The notes under the pieces: generated by a model
Told to the model about the DNA's origin: nothing
The model's input: the letters and a program-made list of their open reading frames with translations, nothing else
Databases searched by the model: none
Shown: piece after piece, positions 35,553-43,629 of the stretch
Layout: each line of letters begins with the position of its first letter
Numbering within the stretch: position 1 is the stretch's first letter
NCBI GenBank assembly: GCA_944376655.1
Contig: CALWDJ010000003.1
Span: forward strand, 24,690 to 88,689
Direction: 5' to 3'
DNA: 64,000 nt
From: an uncultured Clostridia bacterium
Lineage (GTDB): Bacteria > Bacillota > Clostridia > Oscillospirales > Acutalibacteraceae
Translations under genes and position numbers: made by a program

Positions 35553-36358
35553 TTAATTTTTTACGCAATCCTTTTTTATAAAAAATCGTTGTTGAATGAT
35601 TGAAATAATAAGGTGGACAACCATTCCGAAGCCGAACATCAGTATAATGGTATTTATATTAAATTTGATTAACCCGGTCAGATACAGTATATAAAATATA
35701 CCGTAATAGCCAAGATTGATTATGAGAGAATTGACTGCATTATAGACCGTTTTTCCAAACCCGATAAAAATATTATCGATAATGGCACAGCCTGCATAGG
35801 CAATATAGAACGGTGCAAGCTTGAGAGTAATTATAAATATCTCATTTGCATTGGATAGATTTTCGGCATAGCGGAAAAAAGGTAGCCATGCAGGTGTTGT
35901 GATCGCCAACAAGATAACAACCGCGCCGCCGATCAGGTAGTAATTTGTCTGTTTTAAGTTCTGATAGCCATCCTTGCAGTCGCTTCGGATAACCTCGGAA
36001 AGCGCCGTGATAGGTATCAGCAGCCAGCCCCAAATAAAGTTATTGGCAACCCAGTAGTTGCCCTGTTCGGCAACCATATTTACCATTTTGCAAACCATTA
36101 CGGCATAAATCAGATTATCCGCAAACTGTTGCAGTCCCGAAAAGGCACCGACTTTGCACCATTCCTTGAAAATACCGATATCCGACCTTCTGAATCGGGA
36201 AAAGCGAATGTATTTTTGCTTATATAGAATGAAAATACTTACAACTGCAAGCAGTGTGTTTGTGATAATATTTGAAATTGCAACGCCGTATACTTGAAAG
36301 CTCGGTATCAACAAAAAATCTGCAATCAAAGACAGAATGGTGCGTACACCTAAGAATA
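35553..36358 (-). pseudogene. MATE-family efflux transporter, 3' fragment
   Basis: From about 36358 the frame encodes a MATE C-terminal half: FLGVRTILSLIADFLLIPSF, VYGVAISNIITNTLLAVVSI and several further helices, ending with a Lys-rich tail. About 265 residues remain of a family of about 450. The listed upstream start is an artefact, because the first 40 codons are the recombinase fragment read in another frame. The 5' half is not in the window. The fusion point is inside the recombinase codons for GELPQY. Confidence 0.8.
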
Positions 36359-37002
36359 CTGTGGAAGCTCGCCGTAATTCTTTCTGCGGTGTTTGGTGAT
36401 GGGGTCTTCGCAGTATTCCTTCTGGAAAAGCATGTTCCCTGTGTAGGTGATGTTTGTTAGGATGACCTTCACATTGGAGTCCACCCACGGCTTTCCTTGC
36501 CGGGTATAAATGCCTCGTTGCATCAGGGCTCTGCCGATTTCTATGCGTGATGCGCCTTTCATATACTCAGCATACATCCAGCGGACGATCTCGGCTTCCT
36601 CCGGAATGATGACCAGCTTGTCATCCTGCCACTCATATCCGAATATCGAGAACTTGCCGTTGGGAATGCCTTGCTTGAATCGCTTTATCATGCCCCATTT
36701 GACGTTTTCCGAAATGCTGCGGCTCTCTTCCTGCGCAAAAGAAGCGAGGATGGAAAGCATCAGCTCTCCGTCACCACTCAAGGAATTGATATTTTCCTTT
36801 TCGAAGCGAACCTCAATTCCGAGATCCTTTAGGTGCCGGACTGTGTTCAAAAGATCCACAGTGTTCCTCGCAAATCGCTGAATCGACTTGGTGAGGATAA
36901 TGTCGATGTTTCCGGCTTCACACTCTGCCAGCATGCGATTAAACTCCTCACGTTTTTTGGTGTCGGTGCCAGAGATCCCGTAATCCGCAAAAACTCCAGC
37001 AT
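36350..37002 (-). pseudogene. second serine recombinase, internal fragment
   Basis: Homology starts abruptly at YAGVFADYGISGTDTKKREE and runs through ILTKSIQRFARNTVDLLNT, ASFAQEESRSISENVKWG and TGNMLFQKEY to KNYGELPQY. It then stops at a TAG where the MATE sequence begins. The N-terminal catalytic-serine segment and the C-terminal zinc-ribbon region are both missing, so it cannot be active. The GTG at 37054 only reads into the antisense of the helicase fragment. Confidence 0.85.
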
Positions 37003-37869
37003 AACTTAGTTGGGAGAACAGGGCGTTTATTTCAGCATTATTTAGGAGTAGCACATTACATAAAAACTCCGTCTGATCCGGTCTACGAGAAATCGCAGGC
37101 TTTGAAATCTATAGAATTTGAATTAACTGATTCAAGTATTGATATGGATATCAATTTTGGTGATTATAGAAAGCACCCCGAATTTGTCGATGTTCTTCAA
37201 AAGTTAGGAATTAGCTATGACGAGTATAAAGCTCAAATTGCTCGTAAACACCGGTTTTCAACGGTCGCATTTTTGCTAAATAGATATACGCAATCCAAAG
37301 CCAAACTTCTTGATATATTGTATAGACAAATGAGAGATCCAAATCAAAGTAAGCTGGAATTGGTTCGTGTGTTGTATGAAATATTGGAGGACAAGCCCCG
37401 AGATTTCAAACTTAATACTTTTATTATTAATCGCCTTACTTATAAATATCGTCAATCTGTAAGAGAAGTTGTTGATGCTACTGCTGAATATTACAAAAAT
37501 ACTGGTATATCGAAAATAATCAATACAACAATACGTTACAAATCAAGTTATATTGAGTTCGATTTTTATAACAAAGTAGATTTAATTCGCTACTTCATGC
37601 GTTGTGAAAATGTCAATGATTCTCTAATAAATACACTGCATGAACGATTGCTTAAAAATATCGAAATACTATACTATTTGACCACTCCAAGCAAGAAAAT
37701 GCTCAAGGACATGGGAATCTACGAGGGTGATATAGATCAAATTATCGCCATTATCGGGGACGATTTCACAAGCATTGCAGAACTCCAGCAATTGTTAACA
37801 GAGCACCTTGATAAGCTTGGAAAAATAAGTATTGTATCAAGATATATAATTAATCGCTTACTCAATTAA
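36998..37869 (+). pseudogene. SF2 helicase, C-terminal fragment
   Basis: The plus-strand frame is open from about 36998. Before the TTG at 37102 it reads NLVGRTGRLFQHYLGVAHYI, which is helicase motif VI (GRxGR), followed by a 255-residue helical C-terminal domain I do not recognise. The 5' part is lost at the junction with the recombinase fragment, and TTG-37102 has no ribosome-binding site. The stretch is visibly A+T-richer than the host genes, pointing to separate origin. Helicases of this form occur in phage-defence systems, but that link is only a guess. Confidence 0.6.
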
Positions 37870-37890
37870 CATATAGTAGAACGGTTATTC

Positions 37891-37936
37891 AAAAGACAAT
37901 GGCAGCTGGAATTTTTCCAACAGCCATTGTCTTTTT
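37891..37936 (+). terminator. terminator after the helicase fragment
   Basis: AAAGACAATGGC...GCCATTGTCTTT stem with inner CTGGAATTTTTCCAAC, followed by TTTT. A strong plus-strand hairpin. The remaining 170 nt to the element end hold nothing else recognisable. Confidence 0.85.
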
Positions 37937-38108
37937 ACTTGAATTTTTCTTTCAGAAAACAGCTTGTCCTATCGTATTTTTGTGATTTGTTGTTCTTATG
38001 AGGTCGCAGGCGGCGATTTGGAGCAAGAACCCTGAAAGTCCGGAAAACCGCATGAAATAAGGCTTTCTGGGGTATTGAAAACACAGGTTGTTCTTTCGTC
38101 ATCGTGCC

Positions 38109-38113
38109 CTCTG
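38109..38113 (-). other. element 1 attachment core, cotJC-middle side
   Basis: Minus-strand CAGAG, identical to 33346-33350. cotJC sequence (to codon 136) lies 5' of it and the element arm GGCACGATGACGAAAGAACA lies 3' of it. The arm is the mirror of the arm at the other end. Confidence 0.85.
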
Positions 38114-38336
38114 CCGCAAGGTCTTCATGAAGGTCGGTTATCGCGTCGCCTTTCGCCTGGATATAGGTAGCGGTCCACGGAAGACCCGACGCGGCCACCG
38201 GATATACGGCGTTGGTATGGTCCACAAAGTAGGTTTCAAAGCCGCTTTTCTTTATTTGCTCCGGAGTAAGATTTTTTGTAAGCTGGTGAACCATGGCGCA
38301 GATCATTTCCAGGTGTCCGAGCTCCTCTGTACCTAT
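38109..38336 (-). CDS. cotJC: cotJC middle segment (interrupted spore coat gene)
   Basis: Codons 61-136 of the rebuilt CotJC: IGTEELGHLEMICAMVHQLT, then FVDHTNAVYPVAASGLPWT, then GDAITDLHEDLAAE. It carries three of the five expected metal ligands (E65, H68, E136). It is bounded by the element 2 core on its 5' side and the element 1 core on its 3' side, with no internal stop. In the present arrangement it has no start codon of its own, so no CotJC is made unless both elements leave. Confidence 0.92.
38323..38336 (-). repeat. element 2 attachment core (attachment site at cotJC-middle side)
   Basis: Minus-strand ATAGGTACAGAGGA, a 14-bp direct repeat of 43918-43931. It encodes I-G-T-E-(E) of CotJC. 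The element arm begins at 38337. Confidence 0.93.
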
Positions 38337-38364
38337 TGAAGAACAAAATTGTTTATGATATAAT
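38336..38364 (+). promoter_or_regulatory. sigma-A promoter of element 2, overlapping its att arm
   Basis: TTGAAG (38336-38341), 17-nt spacer, TATAAT (38359-38364), reading into the small ORF and recombinase. The -35 and most of the spacer lie within the palindromic att arm (38337-38356), so recombinase bound at the site should block its own promoter. Confidence 0.75.
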
Positions 38365-38397
38365 AAGTACAACAAAATAAAAAAAGAGGTGTAAAAA

Positions 38398-38742
38398 ATG
38401 CCCTTAGATGATGAACTCAAAAACCACATTTTTAATTTTGTGAAACATCATACAACCTTAAGACAAGCACGAAATGCCCAAAAACTTCTGGAGAAACCTG
38501 ATTTGCTTCTTATCTACATCTTATCCGCATACAATATGCATGAGATAACCCAATTTGGGGGTATGCGGATGATAACAAACCCCGAAGCATTTTTACCCAC
38601 AGAGAAAGAGAAGAATGCTTTTATTCAAGAATTGAAAAAGTATGTTGCCACTCTTTATACATACAACGGAAAGGAAGTAAATTTTAATGGATACAACAGT
38701 AATTGCTCCGATTCACAAACCGCTGAAGACCGAAACGGATGA
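38398..38742 (+). CDS. small protein upstream of element 2 recombinase
   Basis: A 114-aa, helix-rich product behind GAGGTG, the first gene after the att site. I do not recognise a family. Features are LKNHIFNFVKHHTTLRQARN and a C-terminal half rich in charged residues. Its 3' end overlaps the recombinase start by 56 nt in another frame, so the two are co-transcribed and probably coupled. It could be a recombination partner (directionality factor) or a regulator; both are guesses. Confidence 0.65.
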   Translation: MPLDDELKNHIFNFVKHHTTLRQARNAQKLLEKPDLLLIYILSAYNMHEITQFGGMRMITNPEAFLPTEKEKNAFIQELKKYVATLYTYNGKEVNFNGYNSNCSDSQTAEDRNG

Positions 38743-40441
38743 ACAGTTAAAGGTTTGTGCTTACTGTCGTGTATCTACTGATGAAGCGGACCAGCGGAAC
38801 TCTTTAAAATCTCAAAAAAAGTTTTTTGCTGATATTTTCAAAAAACACCCGAACTGGACGAATGTTGGCATATTTGCAGATGAAGGAATCAGCGGAACAT
38901 CTTTAGAAAAGCGGGACCGTTTCAATGCTATGATAGCACTTGCAAAGCGAAAAGGTGTTGATGTTATTTTAACGAAAGAAGTATCCCGATTTTCACGAAA
39001 TGCCACCGATTTATTAAGCATAGTAAAAGACCTGCAAGACCGCAAGGTCTTTATATGGTTTTTATCGGATGACATCAATACCGAAAACCCGAACAGTATC
39101 CAACAATTAACCGAAACCGCCACATCCGCACAGGGCGAAAGCTTAAGAACATCCCGCCGAGTTGTTTGGGGGCAACAAAGACAGATGGAAAAAGGTATTG
39201 TGTTCGGGCGGAAAGAAATGTATGGGTATCGCATAGAAAGAGACAGCGAGGGCATACAACACTTTATTGTCGTTGAGGAAGAAGCGGAAATCATCAAAAA
39301 AATATTTGAATGGTTTGTGTCTGGCGATGGAACAACGATTATTGCCCGCCGTTTGGAAAACATGGGTATCAAAACCCTACGGTATAAAAACGGTTGGACG
39401 AATACCGTCATTCTGCGGATATTGCGGAATGAAAAATATGTCGGAGATTTAGCACAGGGCAAAACCTACACACCCGACCCGCTTACCCACAAGAAGAAAT
39501 ACAACAGAGGGGAAGCATATCGCTATTATATCACCGACCACCACCCCGAAAGTGCCATTATTGACCGGGATACATGGAACAAGGCACAGGTAATTCTTGC
39601 CGAGCGGAAACCGTCTGAAGAAGTGCGGGCAAAACATTCCGCCCGATACTGGACAAGCGGTAAAGTGTATTGCGGGTTGTGTGGCGGGCGATATGTCAGT
39701 TACCACAAGAAGCAGAAGACCATCCCTTATAAAGCATGGGTCTGCTTTGAGAACCACCAAAGAGGGAGATATAAAGAGAGCGAACAAAACGGGGAAATTG
39801 TTTCCACCGGTTGTAATGGGTTGCGGGTAAATGACAGAGTCTTAAAAATGGCAATGCATGACATCATCACACAGCTTGTTATCCCGCACAAGCAAGATAT
39901 TTGCGATAGTATCCTCAAGGAAATCAACACCGCACAAAAACCAAAAGACAACACCAAAAAGATACAGACCGCCAAAAAGAAAATAGAGCAAAAGCAGGCG
40001 GAAATTCAAACTCTAACCCGCAAGAACCTAAACGGTATCATCCCCGATAATGCCTACCAATTAACCTATAAGGCGATAGAAAGCGAAATAGAGGAATTGC
40101 AAATAACTATCGCCCAAATGGAAGCGGAAAGCGATATAGAAGCACCGGAAACGATTTTATATGACAGATATATGAAACAGGTTGAGGAAATTGTTAATTT
40201 GTCTGATGAACAGATAAACGAAGAACTATATGGGCGGATAACAAAAAAAGTTGTGGTATATCCGCTTGCCGTTTTGGAACTGCATTTGTCATTTATGTTT
40301 GCACCTGTTTATCTTCAATACAAAACATCTGGCAGGGGGGAGCAATATGATGTTGCCTTTACCATTCTAACCCACGAACAGTTTGAAAAACTAAAACAGA
40401 CTATGCCGAAAAACGAAATAGAAAAGGCAAAAGAGATATGA
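38687..40441 (+). CDS. large serine recombinase of element 2
   Basis: A 584-aa site-specific recombinase, apparently complete. Catalytic serine S30 lies in CAYCRVSTDE, followed by FADEGISGTSLEKRDRFN and LTKEVSRFSRNATDLLS. The recombinase domain spans about residues 190-300 (MYGYRIERD, TTIIARRLENMGIKT, YVGDLAQGKTYTPDP), the zinc ribbon is YCGLCGGRYVSYH with a distal Cys pair, and a long coiled coil lies at about 420-490. It reads away from the nearby att site and is only distantly similar to the element 1 enzyme, so the two elements arrived separately. Confidence 0.94.
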   Translation: MDTTVIAPIHKPLKTETDEQLKVCAYCRVSTDEADQRNSLKSQKKFFADIFKKHPNWTNVGIFADEGISGTSLEKRDRFNAMIALAKRKGVDVILTKEVSRFSRNATDLLSIVKDLQDRKVFIWFLSDDINTENPNSIQQLTETATSAQGESLRTSRRVVWGQQRQMEKGIVFGRKEMYGYRIERDSEGIQHFIVVEEEAEIIKKIFEWFVSGDGTTIIARRLENMGIKTLRYKNGWTNTVILRILRNEKYVGDLAQGKTYTPDPLTHKKKYNRGEAYRYYITDHHPESAIIDRDTWNKAQVILAERKPSEEVRAKHSARYWTSGKVYCGLCGGRYVSYHKKQKTIPYKAWVCFENHQRGRYKESEQNGEIVSTGCNGLRVNDRVLKMAMHDIITQLVIPHKQDICDSILKEINTAQKPKDNTKKIQTAKKKIEQKQAEIQTLTRKNLNGIIPDNAYQLTYKAIESEIEELQITIAQMEAESDIEAPETILYDRYMKQVEEIVNLSDEQINEELYGRITKKVVVYPLAVLELHLSFMFAPVYLQYKTSGRGEQYDVAFTILTHEQFEKLKQTMPKNEIEKAKEI

Positions 40442-40474
40442 GGGACTTTTCATTTTCCCTCATATCTCTTTTTT
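40433..40474. terminator. bidirectional terminator
   Basis: A 13-bp perfect stem GAGATATGAGGGA / TCCCTCATATCTC followed by TTTTTT on the plus strand. It overlaps the ends of both the recombinase and the convergent XRE gene. Confidence 0.85.
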
Positions 40475-40789
40475 ATCATTTAAGCGGTAGATTAAACCCT
40501 CTACCATTTTAAAATCTTCGGGCGAGAGTTTTGAAAGAACCTTGCAAATCTCGCTTAATTCCTTATCTGATTTTGTGCCTGTAAGGATATAATCGGCGGT
40601 GGTATCCAAAGCGATACAAAGATTGACAAGATTATCGGGGCGGATAGCTTTCTTGCCGAGTTCAATACAAGAAACCGATTGCAAACTGATACCCATTTCC
40701 TCTGCAACCTGTTCCTGTGTTTTATGCAACACTTTCCGCCGTTCTGCTATCCGTTTCCCCATATCTGTTAAAAATTTAGTTTCACTCAC
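40460..40789 (-). CDS. XRE-family helix-turn-helix regulator
   Basis: A 109-aa protein with the Cro/CI HTH at residues 10-65 (MGKRIAERRKVLHKTQEQVA, then ISLQSVSCIELGKKAIRPDN). The C-terminal 40 residues are helical and acidic. It is divergent from the zinc-ribbon gene across a short gap with a consensus promoter, so it is a candidate repressor of element 2. Repeated CATAG motifs near 40853 and 40884 could be its operators. Confidence 0.85.
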   Translation of the reverse strand: MSETKFLTDMGKRIAERRKVLHKTQEQVAEEMGISLQSVSCIELGKKAIRPDNLVNLCIALDTTADYILTGTKSDKELSEICKVLSKLSPEDFKMVEGLIYRLNDKKEI

Positions 40790-40868
40790 CGCTTTATACC
40801 TCGCTTTTTATATACAATCATTATATGAAAAAACAAGATATTTTATAATCAATCATAGTTTTAATATC

Positions 40869-40897
40869 TTGACATATTACAACCATAGTGTTATAAT
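40869..40897 (+). promoter_or_regulatory. consensus sigma-A promoter in element 2
   Basis: TTGACA (40869-40874), 17-nt spacer, TATAAT (40892-40897), 32 nt before the start of the zinc-ribbon gene. Both hexamers match consensus perfectly. Confidence 0.8.
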
Positions 40898-40928
40898 GTA
40901 TAAAAATGAAAAATGCGAGGGGAACAGT

Positions 40929-41627
40929 ATGACCAAAGAGATGCAGTGCCCTTTATGCGGCAAACAAATAGTAAAAAAGTTTATGGGCAGCGAACACGAT
41001 TATGTTAATTTGGGTGAATATTCAATTACCTGTTGTGCGGAGTGTGGGGAAAAGTATAACGATTTTGCAAATACATATCGTAAAATGATGGAAGCAAAGA
41101 TATATAACTTCAAATATAAAAGAAAACAAAAAATGGATGACCAAACCCTAAGTCAATTATTCCTTCAGTTTTATAAAGAAGCACAAAAATACTTGGAAAC
41201 AATGTCTGTTGCTACTTACAGTCGGGCCTTTTACTGCTTTGATGATAATGGGCACTTTGCCATTACCGAGAGCAAACTAGGGTCTTCAAATCGGGATATA
41301 AGTGCTAAGGATATGTTGAAATCCTTTAAAAAATCCCAACAGAACGATATTATTTATTTCACCAAAGCAGACATAGATAGAATTGAATACTGCATATTAT
41401 CCGGTGCTCCGCTTGGCATATTTAAAACAGCCTTTCCGGTTATGGTTCGACTTAACGACCACAAAGTTATGACCTTTAAACCTTGCATATCCAAAACCGC
41501 TGTAATCGGCAAAGGTATTTTCAAAAAAAGGTCTGCTGACAAGCAAGCATACCAACAACTCGTAACTTTTTGTCAGGATATAAAGGCAAGCAACATCCCG
41601 ATTGTAAGAGTAAAAAACTTCATTTAA
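40929..41627 (+). CDS. zinc-ribbon cargo protein, unknown function
   Basis: A 232-aa protein with an N-terminal Cys4 ribbon (MQCPLCGKQIV ... CCAECGEKY), a helical linker and a mixed C-terminal domain containing FCQDIKASNIPIVRVKNFI. No known function. The ATG at 40929 is chosen because GAGGGG precedes it and the promoter lies just upstream; the longer frame reads through the promoter. It is followed after 12 nt by a small membrane protein gene. Confidence 0.75.
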   Translation: MTKEMQCPLCGKQIVKKFMGSEHDYVNLGEYSITCCAECGEKYNDFANTYRKMMEAKIYNFKYKRKQKMDDQTLSQLFLQFYKEAQKYLETMSVATYSRAFYCFDDNGHFAITESKLGSSNRDISAKDMLKSFKKSQQNDIIYFTKADIDRIEYCILSGAPLGIFKTAFPVMVRLNDHKVMTFKPCISKTAVIGKGIFKKRSADKQAYQQLVTFCQDIKASNIPIVRVKNFI

Positions 41628-41639
41628 GGAGAATGTAAA

Positions 41640-41936
41640 ATGGAACAAACACAAACAAACGAGATACTGAAAAAAGAAGAAACAATTGCTGAAAATAAGC
41701 CTATGACCGTTTTGGACTACATTTTATTAAGCAGATATTTCCTTCCGATTTTAACAACTGTCGGCTGGGTTATAGGTTTTACTATCAGCCAAATCAAGTT
41801 TTTTGAAATACTCGCCTATTTCAGCATATCAATACTGCCCCGCAACCCCTGCTCTCGGCGGAGACTGCTTTCTCCTGTCATTATGCTGACCTTATACCCC
41901 AAAGAGGACTCAACCGCTTTGCTCAACCTATCGTGA
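41640..41936 (+). CDS. small membrane protein, 3' end probably altered
   Basis: A 98-codon frame behind AAGGAG. Residues 1-60 are plausible (charged N-terminus, then a hydrophobic segment LPILTTVGWVIGFTI). Beyond about residue 62 the frame simply reads the antisense of the relaxase, so the real protein was likely longer or different before the junction near 41820. Confidence 0.5.
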   Translation: MEQTQTNEILKKEETIAENKPMTVLDYILLSRYFLPILTTVGWVIGFTISQIKFFEILAYFSISILPRNPCSRRRLLSPVIMLTLYPKEDSTALLNLS

Positions 41937-42457
41937 AAAGTTTTCAGTTCGCTGCGGGTAATCAATTCATTTGCGGATATTTTATAAATATCTTTCTTCT
42001 TGTCGTAGAACACAGGCACAAAAGCAAAATGAATATGGTGCTTTCCTGCTTCATCCATATGCACCCAAGCAGAGACACAATGCTGATATTCACCTTTTAG
42101 AAAATCATAGACCGCTTGAAAAAACTTCCGTTCATCTTCCTTTTTCACATCATCCGGCAAGGACACCACCCAACTACACAACACCTTCAGGTCTTTCCGA
42201 TTATTGACCGTCAGGGAATACCCTTCAGGCAAGGTGTCCCCTCGCAATATCCTTTCATACATCTTTTGCTGATTTGCTGGGACACCCTGCTCGTTCAGGT
42301 TCAAGTTATAGTTCAAATGCGACCTGCTGGTGTCTATCTCCTTGTTGCTGTAATTGACATATATCCTTTGCCCATCTTCCCCGATACGGTACCCCCTGCG
42401 GAGATGCAAGAATATATGCCCCAAGCCTTGCCGACTGAACTTCTCATAGTGTGCCAC
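41816..42457 (-). CDS. MobV/Pre-type relaxase, C-terminally truncated
   Basis: Relaxases nick oriT to start conjugal mobilisation. The GTG at 42457 has GGAG 8 nt upstream and gives 213 aa. Visible motifs are SRSHLNYNLN (motif I region) and WVHMDEAGKHHIHFAFVP (HxDE...HxH metal motif III). Full MobV proteins exceed 400 aa; this one stops at a TAG right after SIDMLK, at the junction with the membrane-protein ORF. The nuclease domain may be intact while the C-terminal part is lost, so mobilisation ability is doubtful. Confidence 0.8.
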   Translation of the reverse strand: MAHYEKFSRQGLGHIFLHLRRGYRIGEDGQRIYVNYSNKEIDTSRSHLNYNLNLNEQGVPANQQKMYERILRGDTLPEGYSLTVNNRKDLKVLCSWVVSLPDDVKKEDERKFFQAVYDFLKGEYQHCVSAWVHMDEAGKHHIHFAFVPVFYDKKKDIYKISANELITRSELKTFHDRLSKAVESSLGYKVSIMTGESSLRREQGLRGSIDMLK

Positions 42458-42540
42458 CTTGACAACTCCTTTCAAAATCACCCTGCGGGTGAATACTGAA
42501 ATCAAATGCACTCCCGCTGCATTTAACTTCAGTATGTCGC

Positions 42541-42641
42541 TTTGCAACTTTTTTTGAAAGAAGTTGTAGCACGGTATGGGTTGCAAGCAACCCCCGTGCT
42601 CTGCGAGGCAAAGAAAAAGACACGGAACTCCGTGCCTTTTT
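42541..42641. other. hairpin cluster upstream of mob: candidate oriT and terminator
   Basis: Three inverted repeats in 100 nt: CAACTT/AAGTTG at 42545-42566; a strong nested hairpin at 42568-42600 (AGCACGG...CCGTGCT around GGGTTGC AA GCAACCC); and a terminator-like GACACGGA/TCCGTGCC with T-run at 42616-42641. MobV oriT sites lie upstream of mob and contain such repeats. Confidence 0.5.
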
Positions 42642-42656
42642 CTAATCGGGCATACT

Positions 42657-43196
42657 TTATTCAATGGAAAAGTCCTCAATCTCATTGTCTGCATTGATAT
42701 GCAATACCACACAATACCCCACGGTATCTTTGAGTTCAGCACCAAAATACCCGACATTAAAAGTAAAGACTTCATCATTATCCAATGTCAAGCGACCCTT
42801 TTCCATATCCACATCCATCACTATGCCCTCAATATGTCTGTTTTCCGCTGGTGGAAGAACCGCCAGCGGACTTTCTTTTTCTCCGTCAAAATCTTTGTGG
42901 GTGATATACCGCCCCTCACTATCGTATAAGTCCTTGTGATTTGCTTTGTTGATATTGTGCCATGCTCTGCTCGCTCGGTTTTGCTGGTTCGTATATACTT
43001 TGAACAATGTATAGGCGAGGGGGTCCGTCTGCAATTCCTCAAACCGTTCTCTCTCCTTGTCAATTTCGCCCGTCTCGTCCAGTTCGGCCAGAACGAAAAG
43101 GATATTGACCTTTTGCCTGTCGCTCAATGCTTCCATTTCCGAACGATAATTATAGTAAAATAAAATGCCTTTCTTTTCTCCGTTTTTCAGTCCCAT
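42657..43196 (-). CDS. element 2 protein with replication-organiser-like N-terminus
   Basis: A 179-aa protein. The N-terminal half (FYYNYRSEMEALSDRQKVNI, then ETGEIDKE) resembles small Firmicutes plasmid/phage DUF proteins related to replisome organisers. The C-terminal half is a beta-rich domain with GIVMDVDMEKGRLTLDNDEV. Function is not known. Its start overlaps the stop of the next upstream gene, so the two form a pair. Confidence 0.6.
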   Translation of the reverse strand: MGLKNGEKKGILFYYNYRSEMEALSDRQKVNILFVLAELDETGEIDKERERFEELQTDPLAYTLFKVYTNQQNRASRAWHNINKANHKDLYDSEGRYITHKDFDGEKESPLAVLPPAENRHIEGIVMDVDMEKGRLTLDNDEVFTFNVGYFGAELKDTVGYCVVLHINADNEIEDFSIE

Positions 43197-43441
43197 TATG
43201 CTTTTTCTCCTTTCTTGTTCTCATAATATCCCCTGTGTCTGTTCTGCTCTTTTTTAATGCTCTCCATTTTGGGAACAAAAACCGAGGTCATTAAGAGACG
43301 GACAACGGGCGACAATTCATCCCCATTGATATACCCATACTTTTCGTAATAGAGCAATGCCCTCATCAGTTCCCCAAAGTCCTCGTTAGACAGGTCTCCC
43401 GTCCATTTGTCTAATAGGGTTCTAATACTTTTCTTAATCAT
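43196..43441 (-). CDS. small element 2 protein paired with the previous gene
   Basis: An 81-aa protein: LLDKWTGDLSNEDFGELMRA, then YGYINGDELSPVVRLLMTSV, which is the same organiser-like pattern as the N-terminus of its downstream partner. This pattern is typical of small phage/plasmid DUF proteins whose job is unclear. It is the first gene after the iteron array, which fits a replication or copy-control role by position only. Confidence 0.55.
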   Translation of the reverse strand: MIKKSIRTLLDKWTGDLSNEDFGELMRALLYYEKYGYINGDELSPVVRLLMTSVFVPKMESIKKEQNRHRGYYENKKGEKA

Positions 43442-43629
43442 AGTTTGAAATGTCTCCTTTTCTTTTTTTATTTCCTTTTTTCAAGGGTAAAAAAAGTATG
43501 AAAGATTGAAATAAAAAAAGATTTTCTCTCATATCAAAAAAAACTCCGTGTGAGTTTGGGAACAGCTTGTTAATTTCCGCATAGGTTCAGAAACTTCCGT
43601 TTTTTCTCTTTTCCCTAATAACGAATAAC

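Larger units (their letters stand above)
33346..38113. mobile_element. element 1: small serine-recombinase element splitting cotJC at codon 136
   Basis: A segment of about 4.76 kb between two CAGAG cores in direct orientation. Its only intact recognisable gene is a large serine recombinase, transcribed toward the nearby end (stop 124 nt from the core). The other recognisable content is a 3' fragment of a MATE transporter, an internal fragment of another recombinase and a 3' fragment of an SF2 helicase, besides a few short frames of unknown status. Excision at GA of CAGAG restores D-L-A-A-E-Q-K-A-R, which is normal CotJC sequence. The element is therefore still precisely removable on paper although its recognisable cargo has decayed. 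Confidence 0.85.

Noticed and set aside
35553-36488. 311-aa complete MATE transporter
   Set aside because: The first 40 codons are the recombinase fragment in another frame; real transporter sequence starts near 36358.
37935-38429. 164-codon single gene on the minus strand
   Set aside because: It is a chimera: only 38109-38336 is cotJC; the start lies in element 2 and the tail in element 1.
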